DNA of 64,000 bases from Neisseria subflava (GCF_005221305.1 NZ_CP039887.1:1302001-1366000), one strand, 5' to 3'. Counted from the first letter of the stretch, positions 7,723-16,309 are shown. The notes: generated by a model from the sequence alone, not told the origin. Made by a program: numbers and translations.

Positions 7723-7836
7723 GGTAACCACTTAACCGGCACTGGTAACCAATGACAAGGACATAACTGGTTACCGCATTATCGTTGATTTATAAGGATT
7801 TTTAGGGACTGGTAACCAGGTAACCAGAGTAACCAG
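7723..7836. repeat. Right iteron array, GGTAACCAG repeats
   Basis: GGTAACCAG or close variants start at 7723, 7744, 7811, 7819 and 7828, and one copy in the opposite orientation (CTGGTTACC) is at 7767-7775. The dominant orientation is opposite to that of the left array. The copies at 7811 and 7819 share a base and lie on a tight 8-9 base period. The array is the second half of a two-site arrangement like P4 ori plus crr; the function is inferred. Confidence 0.75.
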
Positions 7837-8044
7837 TGCATTTTGTATATATATAGCGGTTTAAATTTGAGCGGGAAGCCGCCGGCCTACTCACTCAAAT
7901 AACAACACGCCCCAAAAAAAGTTATAATAACCGGCATTAGACTGCTAAATAATTTTTTGACCTTTGCAAGATGGGGGGTTGTTTGGGGGTATATTTGCAT
8001 TGCTTGATTATTTTCATAATATAAAACAATGCATTAATCCTTTA

Positions 8045-8065
8045 GTTCGAGTCTCTCCGTCACTC
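8045..8065 (+). other. Candidate right attachment site (tRNA 3'-end-like)
   Basis: GTTCGAGTCTCTCCGTCACTC resembles the T-loop and acceptor end of a tRNA (TTCGAGT T-loop), but there is no 5' half of a tRNA before it. A rho-independent terminator follows at once, as after a tRNA gene. Many satellites integrate into a tRNA 3' end and leave such a partial copy at the far end. The matching intact tRNA would lie upstream of the window, beside the integrase. I could not identify the tRNA species. Confidence 0.4.
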
Positions 8066-8071
8066 AAAATG

Positions 8072-8095
8072 AGCAGCTTTCGGGCTGCTTTTTTT
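8072..8095 (+). terminator. Terminator after the candidate attR
   Basis: AGCAGC (8072-8077) pairs with GCTGCT (8084-8089) over a 6-base loop and is followed by seven or more T. It probably terminated the tRNA gene that served as the integration target. Confidence 0.75.
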
Positions 8096-8179
8096 ACATC
8101 TATTCCACTATACACCCATTCAAAATCGAAACTGCTTTTACAGCTGTTTCCATTGTATCTTTCAGACGGCCTATCATTT

Positions 8180-9520
8180 ATGTTGAATCCATCGCAAAAA
8201 CTTGTCGAATTGGTCCGTATCCTTGAAGAACGTGCCTATATTTTTCCGGGAGATCCTGTGCAGGCGACGGAAGCGTTGCAGCATATTGATGGCGGCAACG
8301 AGGAAAAACTGATACGCCGCGCCCAAATCATTGACCGCGACCAGCATTTAAAATATGTGTTGCAACAGGTGGAGACAGGCTCGTTTTGGCTTTGGATTGT
8401 TGCGGCGACATTGTTGTTTACGGTCGGTTTTTCCAGCACTTATCTTTTGATGGACAATCAGGGGCTGAACTTTTTTCTGGTCTTGGCCGGGATTTTGGGC
8501 ATGAATACAATCATGATGCTGGTGTGGCTGGCGACTTTATTCCTGCGTTTGAAAAATGTGCACTTTATCAGCAGTCCGGCAACTTGGTTCCGAGGCAAAG
8601 ATCCTGTCAATCAGGCAATTTTGCGGCTTTATGTGGATGAATGGCGCAAACCGCAAACGCGTTGGCTGATTGGTGCAACTTCGCACGGCCTATGGCTATA
8701 CACGCTGTCGGGAATGTTGGTTTCTGTTTTGCTGCTGCTTTTGGTACGTCAATATACATTCAACTGGGAAAGCACGCTTTTAAGTAATACGGCATTGGTG
8801 AAAACGGTTGAGGCTTTGTCATGGCTGCCGGAACGTTTGGGCTTTCCTGTTCCCGACAGTCAGGCCGTAATTGCAGGCCGTCTGAACAATCATATCGAAG
8901 ATGCACGCGCTTGGGCGGGTTTACTCATCGGCAGCATTATCTGTTATGGCATTCTGCCGCGCTTGCTTGCTTGGCTGGCTTGCAAGATTACTTTAAAAAC
9001 CCTTCGCGAACGTTTGGATTTGAATCAGCCGTACTATCAAAACATCCTCCGCACATGGCAAACGAAAATTGTCGATGCCGATGATTTTCAGGAAAACATC
9101 ATCCCTGTTTCATCTAAAATTACGCTGAATAATGCGCCCAAATGGGCAGTTACACTGGAAACGGAATGGCCTGAGCCGCTTTGGTTTTCCGGCGTTTTGG
9201 CACAAGAATGGATAAATAAAGGCGTGGCCGCCGGCAGAAAAGATTTGGAACAATTAGAAGCCGAATTGAAACAAACTCCGGCGCAACTTCTCATCGGCGT
9301 ACGCACGCAAACTGTTCCCGACCGCGGCATTTTGCGTCAAATCAGCCGTTTGGCCGAAGCGACGGACGGCGGCGTTATCATTCAACTTTTGAATCAAGAC
9401 AGTTTCTCTGAAGATTTGGATACCAAACTGGATTATTGGCGCGATGCGTTGGCAGAAAGAAACATTGCCTGGTTGGAGCCGACCCGTTTGGCACAAGAAA
9501 AACGGCAAAACTCTATTTGA
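8180..9520 (+). CDS. DUF2868-family membrane protein
   Basis: The start at 8180 (MLNPSQKLVELVRILEER) was chosen because a longer frame from 7964 crosses the attachment-like site and a terminator. A DUS copy (TTCAGACGGCC) lies just upstream of this ATG. The 446-residue protein has a helical N-terminus, two hydrophobic segments close together (about residues 70-120), two more around 170-260, and a soluble C-terminal domain. The pattern fits the DUF2868 family of unknown function, whose genes often stand beside a DUF3482 GTPase gene; none is seen next to it here. Confidence 0.8.
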   Translation: MLNPSQKLVELVRILEERAYIFPGDPVQATEALQHIDGGNEEKLIRRAQIIDRDQHLKYVLQQVETGSFWLWIVAATLLFTVGFSSTYLLMDNQGLNFFLVLAGILGMNTIMMLVWLATLFLRLKNVHFISSPATWFRGKDPVNQAILRLYVDEWRKPQTRWLIGATSHGLWLYTLSGMLVSVLLLLLVRQYTFNWESTLLSNTALVKTVEALSWLPERLGFPVPDSQAVIAGRLNNHIEDARAWAGLLIGSIICYGILPRLLAWLACKITLKTLRERLDLNQPYYQNILRTWQTKIVDADDFQENIIPVSSKITLNNAPKWAVTLETEWPEPLWFSGVLAQEWINKGVAAGRKDLEQLEAELKQTPAQLLIGVRTQTVPDRGILRQISRLAEATDGGVIIQLLNQDSFSEDLDTKLDYWRDALAERNIAWLEPTRLAQEKRQNSI

Positions 9521-9532
9521 CAGATAAACCGA

Positions 9533-9571
9533 AGGCCGTCTGAAACCTGATGTTTGGGTTTCAGACGGCCT
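9533..9571. terminator. DUS inverted-repeat terminator
   Basis: AGGCCGTCTGAAACC and GGTTTCAGACGGCCT form a 15-bp stem over a short loop. It lies between the convergent DUF2868 gene and the small His-rich gene and can serve both strands. Confidence 0.8.
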
Positions 9572-9593
9572 TATTTATTGTTGAGGATTCATC

Positions 9594-9812
9594 TTAATGA
9601 TGGTCGTGGCGATGCTCTTGATGATGTTTGGGCTTGGTTGCGTGGTGTTTGGCTTTAGGTGCAGGTTTTTTCATTTTTTGCGGTTTGGCTTTTTTGTGCA
9701 TACGTTCTTGTTTCGGATGCATTTCGTATTTACCGTGTGCAGAAGCGACTGAAGCCAATACCAAACCGGCAGCAGCAACCATCAAAGAGGTCATTTGAAT
9801 CAGTTTTTTCAT
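9594..9812 (-). CDS. Small secreted His/Lys-rich protein (72 aa)
   Basis: The protein starts with a typical signal peptide (MKKLIQMTSLMVAAAGLVLASVASA, predicted cleavage after residue 25). The mature part of about 47 residues is almost entirely Lys, His, Pro, Met and Ala and ends in a His-dense tail (HHQEHRHDHH). Such composition suggests periplasmic metal binding (Ni, Cu or Zn) or polyanion binding; this is inference only. AAGAAGATAAATATG at the start gives a usable ribosome site. No wider family is recognised. Confidence 0.78.
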   Translation of the reverse strand: MKKLIQMTSLMVAAAGLVLASVASAHGKYEMHPKQERMHKKAKPQKMKKPAPKAKHHATKPKHHQEHRHDHH

Positions 9813-10033
9813 ATTTATCTTCTTTCAAGGGGTTGATTTGAGGTAAAAATAAGAATTTATTCGTACTCAAGCGATGGACAAATATTAATGGCTTTGACTG
9901 TCAGCTGCTGTCAGCACTCGGCGAAATCTATTCAAAATTCGGCAATAGAAGTATGGCAACACGATAATGTAGCAAGCTTTTGAAAGTTTACCGTCAATTT
10001 CAACAAAGCGTCTTTACACATTTCCCAAACGAC

Positions 10034-10066
10034 AAAAAGCGCGAACCTTTCGATTCACGCTTTTTT
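10034..10066 (-). terminator. Terminator of dnaK
   Basis: On the minus strand AAAAAAGCGTGAA and TTCGCGCTTTTT form a stem (one mismatch) that ends in a T-run. It lies 14 bases beyond the dnaK stop and is followed on the plus strand by a DUS-like TTCAGACGGCAT. Confidence 0.75.
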
Positions 10067-10079
10067 CAGACGGCATCAA

Positions 10080-12008
10080 TTATTTTTTGTCGTCTTTTAC
10101 TTCTTCAAAGTCGGCATCTACGATGTCGTCGTCTTTCTTAGCAGAAGACTCGGCTTGTGCGCCCTCGCCTGCTTGCGCTTCGGCTTGTGCTTGAGCGTAA
10201 ACCATTTCGCCCAATTTTTGGCTGGCTGCACCCAAAGCTTCGGCTTTGGCATCGATAGCGGCTTTGTCGTCGCCTTTAACTGCTTCTTCAGCTTCTTTCA
10301 ACGCAGCTTCGATTTTTTCTTTCTCGGCAGCGTCGAGTTTGTCGCCGTAGTCAGTCAGAGATTTTTTCACAGAGTGAATCAGGGCTTCGGCTTGGTTGCG
10401 GGAAGCGACCAATTCAGTCAGTTTTTTATCTTCTTCAGCGTTGGCTTCGGCATCTTTCACCATGCGTTCGATTTCTTCTTCGCTCAAACCTGAAGAACCT
10501 TGGATGGTGATGTTGGCCGCTTTGCCGGTACCTTTGTCTTTGGCAGAAACGTGCAAGATACCGTTGGCATCGATGTCGAAAGTAACTTCAATTTGTGGCA
10601 TACCGCGTGGTGCAGGTGCGATGTCGCCCAAATTGAACTGACCCAAAGATTTGTTGGCAGAAGCACGTTCGCGTTCGCCTTGCAGTACGTGGATGGTTAC
10701 TGCGCTTTGGTTGTCTTCGGCAGTAGAGAACACTTGAGACGCTTTAGTCGGAATAGTAGTGTTCTTTTGAATCAGCTTGGTCATCACGCCGCCCATGGTT
10801 TCGATACCCAAAGACAGAGGAGTTACGTCCAGCAGCAATACGTCGCTACGGCCGCCGCTCAATACTTCGCCTTGAATCGCTGCACCTACGGCAACAGCTT
10901 CGTCAGGGTTCACGTCTTTACGAGGCTCTTTACCGAAGAAGGCTTTAACGGCTTCTTGTACTTTCGGCATACGGCTTTGACCGCCGACCAAAATCACGTC
11001 GTCAATGTCACTGGTGCTCAAGCCGGCATCTTTCAATGCGACTTTACAAGGCTCGATAGAACGTTGGATCAAGTCTTCAACCAGGCTTTCAAATTTGGCA
11101 CGGGTAATTTTCATGGCCAAGTGTTTAGGACCTGTTGCGTCCATAGTGATGTATGGCAGGTTGATTTCAGTTTGCTGACCGCTGGACAATTCGATTTTGG
11201 CTTTTTCGGCAGCTTCTTTCAGACGTTGCAGAGCCATTACGTCTTGTTTCAAATCAATGCCTTGTTCTTTTTTGAACTCATCAATGATGTAGTCGATCAA
11301 GCGTTGGTCGAAGTCTTCACCGCCCAAGAAAGTATCGCCGTTGGTAGCCAATACTTCAAACTGTTTGTCGCCGTCGAGGTTGGCAATTTCGATGATAGAG
11401 ATATCAAAAGTACCGCCACCCAAGTCATATACGGCTACTTTGCGGTCTTTGTTGTCGCCTTTGTCCATACCGAATGCCAAAGCGGCTGCGGTTGGTTCGT
11501 TGATGATACGTTTTACTTCCAAACCTGCGATGCGGCCTGCGTCTTTGGTGGCTTGACGTTGGCTGTCGTTGAAGTAGGCCGGAACGGTAATCACGGCTTC
11601 GGTTACTTTTTCGCCCAAGTAAGCTTCGGCGGCTTCTTTCATTTTACGCAGGACTTCTGCGGAAACTTGCGGCGGAGACAGCTCTTTGCCTTGCGCTTTC
11701 ACCCATGCGTCGCCGTTGTTGGCCTTGATGATTTCGAAAGGCATGGATTCGATGTCGCGTTGAACTTCTTTGTCTTCAAATTTATGACCGATCAAACGTT
11801 TTACAGCGTAGATGGTGTTTTTAGCGTTGGTTACCGCTTGGCGTTTGGCGGGTGCGCCAACGAGGACTTCGCCACCGTCCAGATAAGCGATAACGGAAGG
11901 AGTGGTGCGTGCACCTTCTGCATTTTCGATCACTTTGGTTTGACCGTTTTCAGAAATGGCCAAACAAGAGTTAGTTGTACCTAAGTCAATACCGATTACT
12001 TTTGCCAT
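10080..12008 (-). CDS. dnaK: Molecular chaperone DnaK (Hsp70)
   Basis: This 642-residue cytoplasmic chaperone has the N-terminal ATPase signature [14 protein letters not shown] (about 5-18), the phosphate motif [13 protein letters not shown] (about 190-205) and [13 protein letters not shown] (about 335-350). The peptide-binding domain follows, with [14 protein letters not shown], and the C-terminal lid ends in the typical acidic tail [12 protein letters not shown]. DnaK uses ATP to bind and release unfolded proteins, with DnaJ and GrpE as partners. grpE lies just upstream on the same strand, separated by about 300 bases with its own hairpin, so dnaK probably has its own promoter. dnaJ is not in the window. 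Confidence 0.99.
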   Translation of the reverse strand: MAKVIGIDLGTTNSCLAISENGQTKVIENAEGARTTPSVIAYLDGGEVLVGAPAKRQAVTNAKNTIYAVKRLIGHKFEDKEVQRDIESMPFEIIKANNGDAWVKAQGKELSPPQVSAEVLRKMKEAAEAYLGEKVTEAVITVPAYFNDSQRQATKDAGRIAGLEVKRIINEPTAAALAFGMDKGDNKDRKVAVYDLGGGTFDISIIEIANLDGDKQFEVLATNGDTFLGGEDFDQRLIDYIIDEFKKEQGIDLKQDVMALQRLKEAAEKAKIELSSGQQTEINLPYITMDATGPKHLAMKITRAKFESLVEDLIQRSIEPCKVALKDAGLSTSDIDDVILVGGQSRMPKVQEAVKAFFGKEPRKDVNPDEAVAVGAAIQGEVLSGGRSDVLLLDVTPLSLGIETMGGVMTKLIQKNTTIPTKASQVFSTAEDNQSAVTIHVLQGERERASANKSLGQFNLGDIAPAPRGMPQIEVTFDIDANGILHVSAKDKGTGKAANITIQGSSGLSEEEIERMVKDAEANAEEDKKLTELVASRNQAEALIHSVKKSLTDYGDKLDAAEKEKIEAALKEAEEAVKGDDKAAIDAKAEALGAASQKLGEMVYAQAQAEAQAGEGAQAESSAKKDDDIVDADFEEVKDDKK

Positions 12009-12308
12009 ATTATGTTGCTCCTAATAAACTTTTCTTAATTAATAATCCTGTGGAACATTTCGTTCCGATGGCTTGTAAATAAGGTTGCTTCATTTTTTTT
12101 CAAGGCTTAATTTGAATTTTTTTTCAAATTAAATTCAAGTACTTGATTTATTTATCCACAAGCCGTTTATTCTTTTTCCAGACGGCCGGCTTTAATTTTC
12201 CGATTCCGGTTTATCGGAATGATTTTCCAATAGCGGAACATCGGGCTTTGAAACCGGATAAGGCCGTCTGAAAATTTTATGCTTGATAAACTTTATCAAG
12301 CGGTGCCT
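12009..12308. other. grpE-dnaK intergenic region with inverted repeats
   Basis: No gene is seen. It contains a perfect 10-bp inverted repeat TTAATTTGAA/TTCAAATTAA (12107-12132) around a T6 loop, a single DUS copy (12261-12271), a degenerate CAGACGGCC and the grpE terminator hairpin. The AT-rich part nearest dnaK must hold its promoter and leader. I could not identify a convincing heat-shock promoter or CIRCE element. Confidence 0.6.
12281..12301 (-). terminator. Terminator of grpE
   Basis: GCTTGATAAA and TTTATCAAGC form a 10-bp perfect hairpin just downstream of the grpE stop. On the minus strand it is followed by ATAAAATTTT. Confidence 0.6.
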
Positions 12309-12872
12309 TCAATCTTCTTTTTTCGCCACGACAACCATCGCAGGACGTAGGACGCGGTCGGATAATGTGTAGCCTTTTTTCATCACGCTGACGATGGTGT
12401 TCGGCTCTTGCTCGCTGACCACTGCCTGCATGGCTTGGTGGTAATGCGGGTCAAGTTTCTCGCCTGCCTGAGGATTGATTTCTTTAATATGGGTGGCATC
12501 AAACGCTTTTTGCAATTCGTTCAAAGTCATTTGCACGCCCATTTTCAAGGCATCGAAATTACCGCTTTGGTCGAGCAGCGCCATTTCAAGATAGTCTTTG
12601 ACAGGCAGCATTTCGGCTGCAAATTTTTGTCCGGCGAATTTATGGGTATCGGCAATTTCTTGCTGATGGCGGCGGCGCAGGTTTTGCTCGTTTGCCAAAC
12701 CGCGCAGCTCGCTGTCTTTGAGCTGACCTTCCAACTCGGCAATACGCGCCTGCAGATCTTCGTAAGTCGGCTCGGCTTGTACTTCGGCTTGTTCGGTTTC
12801 AACTGCTTCAGCAGTTTCTACGACTGCCGCTTCCTCGGCTTCGTTTTGGTGTTGTTCGTTACGATCCGTCAT
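12309..12872 (-). CDS. grpE: Nucleotide exchange factor GrpE
   Basis: The protein has an acidic, Glu/Ala-rich disordered N-terminus (about 1-45), a long coiled-coil helix (YEDLQARIAELEGQLKDSEL) and the conserved C-terminal beta-domain, with PVKDYLEMALL, the KMGVQMTLNEL helix and the VVSVMKKGYTLSDRVLRPAMVVVA-type end. GrpE releases ADP from DnaK. Two in-frame ATGs are possible: 12881 abuts the AAAGG ribosome site directly, while 12872 has normal spacing and is preferred. The gene lies upstream of dnaK and diverges from cysE. Confidence 0.96.
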   Translation of the reverse strand: MTDRNEQHQNEAEEAAVVETAEAVETEQAEVQAEPTYEDLQARIAELEGQLKDSELRGLANEQNLRRRHQQEIADTHKFAGQKFAAEMLPVKDYLEMALLDQSGNFDALKMGVQMTLNELQKAFDATHIKEINPQAGEKLDPHYHQAMQAVVSEQEPNTIVSVMKKGYTLSDRVLRPAMVVVAKKED

Positions 12873-13031
12873 TTCTGACATCCTTTTAGAGTGTTAGCAT
12901 TCAATGACCCATATATAAGGCCGTCTGAAAAAACTTCAAGCATTTGAACGTCGATTATCAAATGCCTTGTTAAAAGACGTTGGAAAACGGTAAGATAGCC
13001 ACCTGATTTTATTCTTCAGACGGCCTCGAAT

Positions 13032-13850
13032 ATGAAAAAAGACCATTTGAATTCAACCGATTTTAATCTGTGGCACACCATCCGCGAAGAAACCGAAGCT
13101 GCAGCCGCGGCCGAACCGATGCTGGCAAGCTTCCTGCATCAAACCGTGTTGCGCCACGATTCGCTCGATTCGGTACTTGCCTACCATCTTTCCAGCAAGC
13201 TCGGCAGTCCGATTATGGATGTGCGCGCGCTGTTTGAAATCTATCAGCAGGCTTTGAGCGTGGACACCCGTATCAGCAAATGTGTTGAGGCCGACTTGAA
13301 AGCCATTTACGAGCGCGACCCGGCTTGTGATGAATATTCGCTGCCGCTTTTATATTTCAAAGGTTTCCATGCCGTACAGGCACACCGCATCAACCACTGG
13401 CTCTATCAAAACGGCCGTAAAACGCTGGCGTATTTCCTGCAAAACCGCATGTCGGAAGTCTTCGGTGTCGATATCCACCCGGCCGCCCGTTTCGGTCACG
13501 GCCTGATGCTCGACCATGCCACCGGTTTTGTGGCCGGCGAAACCGCCGTCTTGGGCAACAATATTTCCATCCTCCACGGCGTAACGCTGGGCGGTTCGGG
13601 CAAAGAAAGCGGCGACCGCCACCCGAAAATCGGCGATGGCGTGATGATTGGTGCGAATGCCTCAATTTTGGGCAACATCCGCATCGGCGAAAACGCCAAA
13701 ATCGGCGCAGGCAGCGTGGTGGTTGCCGATGTACCGTCTTCGATTACCGTTGTCGGCGTACCGGCCAAACCGGTTGGCCGCTCGTCCAAAACCCCGTCTG
13801 CCGATATGGATCAAAACATTCAATTATCGACTACGGATTTTGTGATTTAA
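13032..13850 (+). CDS. cysE: Serine O-acetyltransferase
   Basis: The 272-residue protein has the SATase N-terminal helical domain (DFNLWHTIREETEAAAAAEP) and a left-handed beta-helix made of hexapeptide repeats (about 145-245). Asp161-His162 (LMLDHATG) and His182 (ILHGVTLGG) fit the catalytic site. The C-terminal tail ending in Ile is typical of the cysteine synthase-binding, feedback-sensitive end. It converts serine and acetyl-CoA to O-acetylserine, the first step of cysteine synthesis. Two DUS copies lie in the divergent region before grpE, one of them directly upstream of this start. Confidence 0.97.
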   Translation: MKKDHLNSTDFNLWHTIREETEAAAAAEPMLASFLHQTVLRHDSLDSVLAYHLSSKLGSPIMDVRALFEIYQQALSVDTRISKCVEADLKAIYERDPACDEYSLPLLYFKGFHAVQAHRINHWLYQNGRKTLAYFLQNRMSEVFGVDIHPAARFGHGLMLDHATGFVAGETAVLGNNISILHGVTLGGSGKESGDRHPKIGDGVMIGANASILGNIRIGENAKIGAGSVVVADVPSSITVVGVPAKPVGRSSKTPSADMDQNIQLSTTDFVI

Positions 13851-13866
13851 GCAATCTGCCATTTAA

Positions 13867-13903
13867 AAGGCCGTCTGAAAGATTTGTTCTTTCAGACGGC
13901 CTT
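13867..13903. terminator. DUS inverted-repeat terminator
   Basis: AGGCCGTCTGAAAGA and TCTTTCAGACGGCCT form a long stem followed by TTTT. It separates the convergent cysE and phosphatase genes. Confidence 0.85.
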
Positions 13904-13923
13904 TTATGATTTAAATCTTGGTA

Positions 13924-14514
13924 TTAACCGCGTTTGCGCAAAGCTTCCAAATGCATTTTAACCTGTTTGACTTTCTCTTCGGTAAACAGGTTGGCAATGT
14001 TTTTCCAAATGCTGTGATAACCGTAAGGCCCATGTTGCATTTCGGCTTTTGCTTCTTCCACCGGCCAGCCTTGATAAATGATGCGGTACATTCCGGCAAT
14101 CAAACCGGTACGGTCTGCGCCGTGATAACAATGGATAAGCACTGCGCCGTTTTGCTGTTGTTTTTCAATCAGGTATAGGATTTCCGCAATCTCTTTCGGC
14201 TTAATGCTCCATGACAGCAACGGACGGTTTAGCAAGGTCAAACCATACGCTTTCAAATGGTCGTCATCGTTGCGGTCGAAAAAGCGCAAGTTGATCACGC
14301 TTTGAATGCCCAGTTTGACGATGGCTTCGCTATCTTCGGCAACAGGCTGCTCGCTGCGGTAAAGCTTGTCGTCGATACGATAAAGGTTAGCATCGTGTTT
14401 GACGGGGGTTGCCCAACGTTCGGACCGAACGGCTTTGCTGCCGTTATTCGGCGGCACGGACGAGCAAGCGATGGGCAAGCCGGAAGCGAGAAGACACAAC
14501 AAAAGACGGCGCAT
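13924..14514 (-). CDS. Dual-specificity/tyrosine phosphatase-like exported protein
   Basis: The protein is 196 residues long. An N-terminal hydrophobic segment (MRRLLLCLLASGLPIACSS) looks like a signal sequence, with a weak lipobox at Cys17. The catalytic P-loop HCYHGADRTG places the nucleophile at Cys129 and the binding Arg at 135 (HCxxGxxRT, the cysteine-phosphatase signature). SVINLRFFDRNDDD matches the family's substrate-recognition loop. It should hydrolyse phosphate esters in the periplasm or at the membrane; the substrate is unknown. A ribosome site (AGGAATT) precedes the ATG. Confidence 0.88.
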   Translation of the reverse strand: MRRLLLCLLASGLPIACSSVPPNNGSKAVRSERWATPVKHDANLYRIDDKLYRSEQPVAEDSEAIVKLGIQSVINLRFFDRNDDDHLKAYGLTLLNRPLLSWSIKPKEIAEILYLIEKQQQNGAVLIHCYHGADRTGLIAGMYRIIYQGWPVEEAKAEMQHGPYGYHSIWKNIANLFTEEKVKQVKMHLEALRKRG

Positions 14515-14639
14515 AAAATTCCTGTATGAAAATCAATTGGAAATCAAAATATCATGCGATTCTCTCAAAACCCGTTCGGATATTCTATCCGCGCAAACCG
14601 CGTTACAATAAAGCCTCTTTTTTCAGACGGCCCTTCATC

Positions 14640-16250
14640 ATGACCTACCTTGCTTGGAACACCACGCCTTCCCTTGCTACCCTTTGCCGCGCAATCGAAC
14701 AACATACCGTACCGCTTTATTTGATTGTCTGCCTGCCTGAAAACCGTATTCCCGATTTTCCGCTGTCAAATCATCCCTCCGAGCTTGAAGGCCGTTTGAA
14801 CAAGCGTCTCGCTCAAGCCATGAAATGTCTTCAGTTCAACAGCGTCAACGTTTTAGAAAACCTATTGCCTGATATGCATCTCTGGCTGGTTCCGCCACAC
14901 CGTGCCGACCGCTTACACGAACATTTCCATCATATCCAATGGCAAACCGAAGCCATACCCCAATCCGCCCCTGTTCCTCTAAAACCTTGGTTCAGACGGC
15001 CCGAACATCAAGCCGCGCCCGAACACGTCCTGATCATCGGCGCAGGCATTGCCGGCGCAGCGACCGCGCGCAAACTGGCTGAGTACGGCGTACGCGTTAC
15101 GGTTTTGGAGGCCGGTAAAGCGGCGCAGGCAGGCAGCGGCAACCGCCAAGGCTTGCTCTACGCCAAAATCTCGCCACACGATACCGAACAAACCGAGCTG
15201 CTGCTGACAGGCTACGGCTACACGCGCCGATTATTGGAAGACTTGCTGCCCGACTCCGACGTATGGGGCGGCGACGGCGTATTGCATTTGAATTTTGATG
15301 ACAGTGAACGCAAACGCAATCAGGCCTTGGGTTTGCAACACCAGCATAAACACCTCTACCGCAGCGTATCTGCCGAAGAGGCTGAGTCCATCGCAGGCAT
15401 AGACGTATTTTCAGACGGCCTTTACTGGCCGCAAGGCGTATGGCTGAATCCGCCCGCTGTCGTGCATACCTTATTGAATCATCCGCTGATTGAGTTGCAC
15501 GAACACTCACCGCTGACCGCCGTATCGCATGACGGCGCACAATGGACGGCACACACGCCGGACGCGCATTTCAATGCCAGCCATATTGTTTACTGTATGG
15601 GCGCGCACAGCCCGACTACCGCCGACACCAATGTCTCCGCCCTGCCTTTCCGCCAAATCCGCGGCCAAACCGGCGTTGTGCCCGCCAGCCCGTTTTCACA
15701 AAAACTGCGTTGCGCCATTTCCGGCGAAAGCTACATCAGTCCGAGCTGGCAAGGCCGCCACTGCTATGGCGCGACATTTGTGCTCAACAGCAACGATGAA
15801 ACTTGGTATCCGCAGGAAGAAACCAAAAACCGCGCCGCCCTGCACCAGCTCAATCCGCCATTGGCACAATCCCTGTTTGAGCAAGATTCGTTTTCAGACG
15901 GCCTTCCAAACACACAAGGCCATGCCGCCCTACGTTGCGACAGCCTCGACCACTTGCCCGTTGTCGGCGCACTAGGCGACATCGCCGCCATGCAGTCCGC
16001 CTACGCCAAGCTGGCATTGGACAAAAACTACCGACTCGACAATATCCCCTGCCCTTACCTGCCCAATGCCTACATCAATACGGCACACGGCACACGCGGA
16101 CTGGCGACAGCCCCCATCTGCGCCGCCGCCATCGCAGCCGAAATACTCGGCTTGCCGCATCCGCTATCGCAAAGGCTGAGAACCACGCTACACCCCAACC
16201 GCGCCATCATCCGCGCGATTGTTCGGCAGCAACCGTTGTTATCCGATTAA
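14640..16250 (+). CDS. mnmC: tRNA 5-carboxymethylaminomethyl-2-thiouridine oxidoreductase MnmC
   Basis: The start at 14640 (MTYLAWNTTPSLATL) follows a DUS; an upstream in-frame ATG at 14526 is less likely. Residues about 128-536 form the DAO-type FAD oxidase, with the dinucleotide fold LIIGAGIAGAATARKLAEYG (GAGIAG at 134-139) and GSGNRQGLLYAKISPHD. MnmC's FAD domain removes the carboxymethyl group from cmnm5s2U34 in tRNA. The N-terminal about 120 residues are shorter than the E. coli methyltransferase domain, and I see no SAM-binding glycine motif. Three DUS copies lie inside the coding sequence. Confidence 0.9.
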   Translation: MTYLAWNTTPSLATLCRAIEQHTVPLYLIVCLPENRIPDFPLSNHPSELEGRLNKRLAQAMKCLQFNSVNVLENLLPDMHLWLVPPHRADRLHEHFHHIQWQTEAIPQSAPVPLKPWFRRPEHQAAPEHVLIIGAGIAGAATARKLAEYGVRVTVLEAGKAAQAGSGNRQGLLYAKISPHDTEQTELLLTGYGYTRRLLEDLLPDSDVWGGDGVLHLNFDDSERKRNQALGLQHQHKHLYRSVSAEEAESIAGIDVFSDGLYWPQGVWLNPPAVVHTLLNHPLIELHEHSPLTAVSHDGAQWTAHTPDAHFNASHIVYCMGAHSPTTADTNVSALPFRQIRGQTGVVPASPFSQKLRCAISGESYISPSWQGRHCYGATFVLNSNDETWYPQEETKNRAALHQLNPPLAQSLFEQDSFSDGLPNTQGHAALRCDSLDHLPVVGALGDIAAMQSAYAKLALDKNYRLDNIPCPYLPNAYINTAHGTRGLATAPICAAAIAAEILGLPHPLSQRLRTTLHPNRAIIRAIVRQQPLLSD

Positions 16251-16271
16251 GGATTTCGCTGTAAATAAAAA

Positions 16272-16309
16272 AGGCCGTCTGAAAGTCATTAAAACTTTCA
16301 GACGGCCTT
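16272..16309. terminator. DUS inverted-repeat terminator
   Basis: AAGGCCGTCTGAAAGT and ACTTTCAGACGGCCTT form the stem after mnmC. It also lies downstream of the hpuB/hmbR-scar transcription unit on the other strand. Confidence 0.85.

Larger units (their letters stand above)
7413..8179. other. Right-end non-coding region of the element and junction
   Basis: No convincing gene lies here. The region holds the operon terminator, an AT-rich stretch, a CGCGCGCG run near 7660-7668, the second iteron array, a G-run (GGGGGG near 7973), the candidate attachment site and a second terminator. A frame from 7964 runs into the downstream chromosomal gene but crosses the att-like sequence and the hairpin, so it is not taken as the start of that gene. 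Confidence 0.7.

Noticed and set aside
8045..8065. A full tRNA gene at the right end of the element
   Set aside because: Only the T-loop and acceptor-like end exist; no D or anticodon arm precedes it.
7964..8179. Upstream extension of the DUF2868 gene
   Set aside because: It crosses the attachment-like site and an intrinsic terminator; the family start aligns with 8180.
10500..11984. Long plus-strand frame (494 codons) opposite dnaK
   Set aside because: It mirrors the strongly biased dnaK codons; the product is Phe/Val/Gly-rich with no recognisable domain or ribosome site.
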